Source: Cyanobium sp. NIES-981 (lineage in GTDB: Bacteria > Cyanobacteriota > Cyanobacteriia > PCC-6307 > Cyanobiaceae). Taken from it: DNA of 5,639 nucleotides. Numbering within the stretch: position 1 is the stretch's first letter; each line of letters opens with the position of its first letter. Shown here piece by piece: positions 5,381 to 5,639 of the stretch. The position numbers were made by a program, and so were the translations under genes. The stretch lies in assembly GCA_945907085.1 (NCBI GenBank), contig CAMDSS010000140.1, positions 1-5,639 of the forward strand, written 5' to 3'. The notes under the pieces were generated by a model. That model made no database searches. It saw only the letters and a program-made list of their open reading frames with translations, and was not told where the DNA came from.

Positions 5381-5639
5381 TGCCTAGGGCGTGGCGTGGC
5401 TTGCTGCTGGGGGCCCTGCTCTCCCCGCTGATGGCCATGCCCGCTGCGTGGGCCTTGGAGGAGATTGTGATCAAGATTCCCCTGCTCGATACCGATTTCA
5501 CGGTGCGAGTGGGCGAATTACGGGACCCCAGGGCTCTGCGCACCGGCACAAGTGATCTCGCCGAACTGGATCGGGCCAGCGCAGGAGCTGTTGGCAGAGA
5601 GCTCCTAGCCCTGCTCAACCAGCCAGTGCCGCTGAGCCT
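5380..5639 (+). CDS. DUF1400-type alpha/beta hydrolase, N-terminal part (cut by window edge)
   Basis: The frame starts at ATG 5380-5382, overlapping the previous TGA as TGATG, and is open for 86 codons plus two bases to the right edge. Residues 1-26 form a signal peptide (RAWR n-region, core GLLLGALLSPLMAMP, cut after AWA). The mature N-terminus begins LEEIVIKIPLLDTDFTVRVGEL and continues with a Leu/Ala-rich helical stretch around LAELDRASAGAVGRELLALLNQPVPLS. This arrangement, a short beta hairpin (E-x-I-x-x-x-x-P-L-L-x-x-x-F-x-V-x-x-x-E-L) followed by helices, matches the N-terminal DUF1400 domain found before alpha/beta hydrolase domains, largely in cyanobacteria. The catalytic Ser-Asp-His part would lie beyond the window, so activity and substrate cannot be judged. 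Confidence 0.68.
   Translation, partial: MPRAWRGLLLGALLSPLMAMPAAWALEEIVIKIPLLDTDFTVRVGELRDPRALRTGTSDLAELDRASAGAVGRELLALLNQPVPLS

Overview
The window looks like chromosomal DNA from a GC-rich unicellular cyanobacterium of the Synechococcus/Cyanobium type. The grounds are the high-GC codon use, one exact HIP1 palindrome (GCGATCGC, 1025-1032), a DUF1400-type hydrolase N-terminus (a largely cyanobacterial family), and several small exported proteins of a style common in these genomes. No rRNA, tRNA, CRISPR array, transposase or other mobile element was seen. The genus assignment is inference.

Left half (1-3235): a divergent efflux locus. Leftward from about 1786 run three tightly coupled genes. 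The first is an HlyD-type periplasmic adaptor whose C-terminus resembles the NHLM/NHLP bacteriocin-export adaptors. The second is a 64-residue two-helix membrane protein (ATGA overlap with the adaptor). The third is a multi-helix membrane protein resembling the N-terminal half of FUSC / aromatic acid exporters (TGATG overlap), cut by the left edge. Rightward from 1838 runs a TolC-family outer membrane channel. The two starts lie only about 50 bp apart. Together they could form one envelope-spanning pump: FUSC-like inner membrane protein, HlyD adaptor and TolC channel. The small protein sits where a helper like AaeX might, although the gene order differs from aaeXAB.

Right half (3338-5639): four consecutive rightward genes, each encoding a protein with an apparent Sec signal peptide. 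They are a six-cysteine small secreted protein; a Gly-rich, Asn/Arg-repeat, Trp-rich protein overlapping it by ATGA; a 163-residue protein with one N-terminal and one C-terminal cysteine; and the start of a DUF1400 alpha/beta hydrolase overlapping the previous stop by TGATG and cut by the right edge. The first three have no function I recognise.

The most unusual element is the middle of the 327-residue protein, which contains nine perfect-length 12-bp units encoding an R-x-V-N-like tetrapeptide. Nothing here proves a new system. The best candidates for a second look are the hybrid efflux operon, the coupled pair of exported proteins next to it, and the tetrapeptide-repeat protein. Non-coding gaps are short: 1787-1837, 3236-3337 and 4813-4888.
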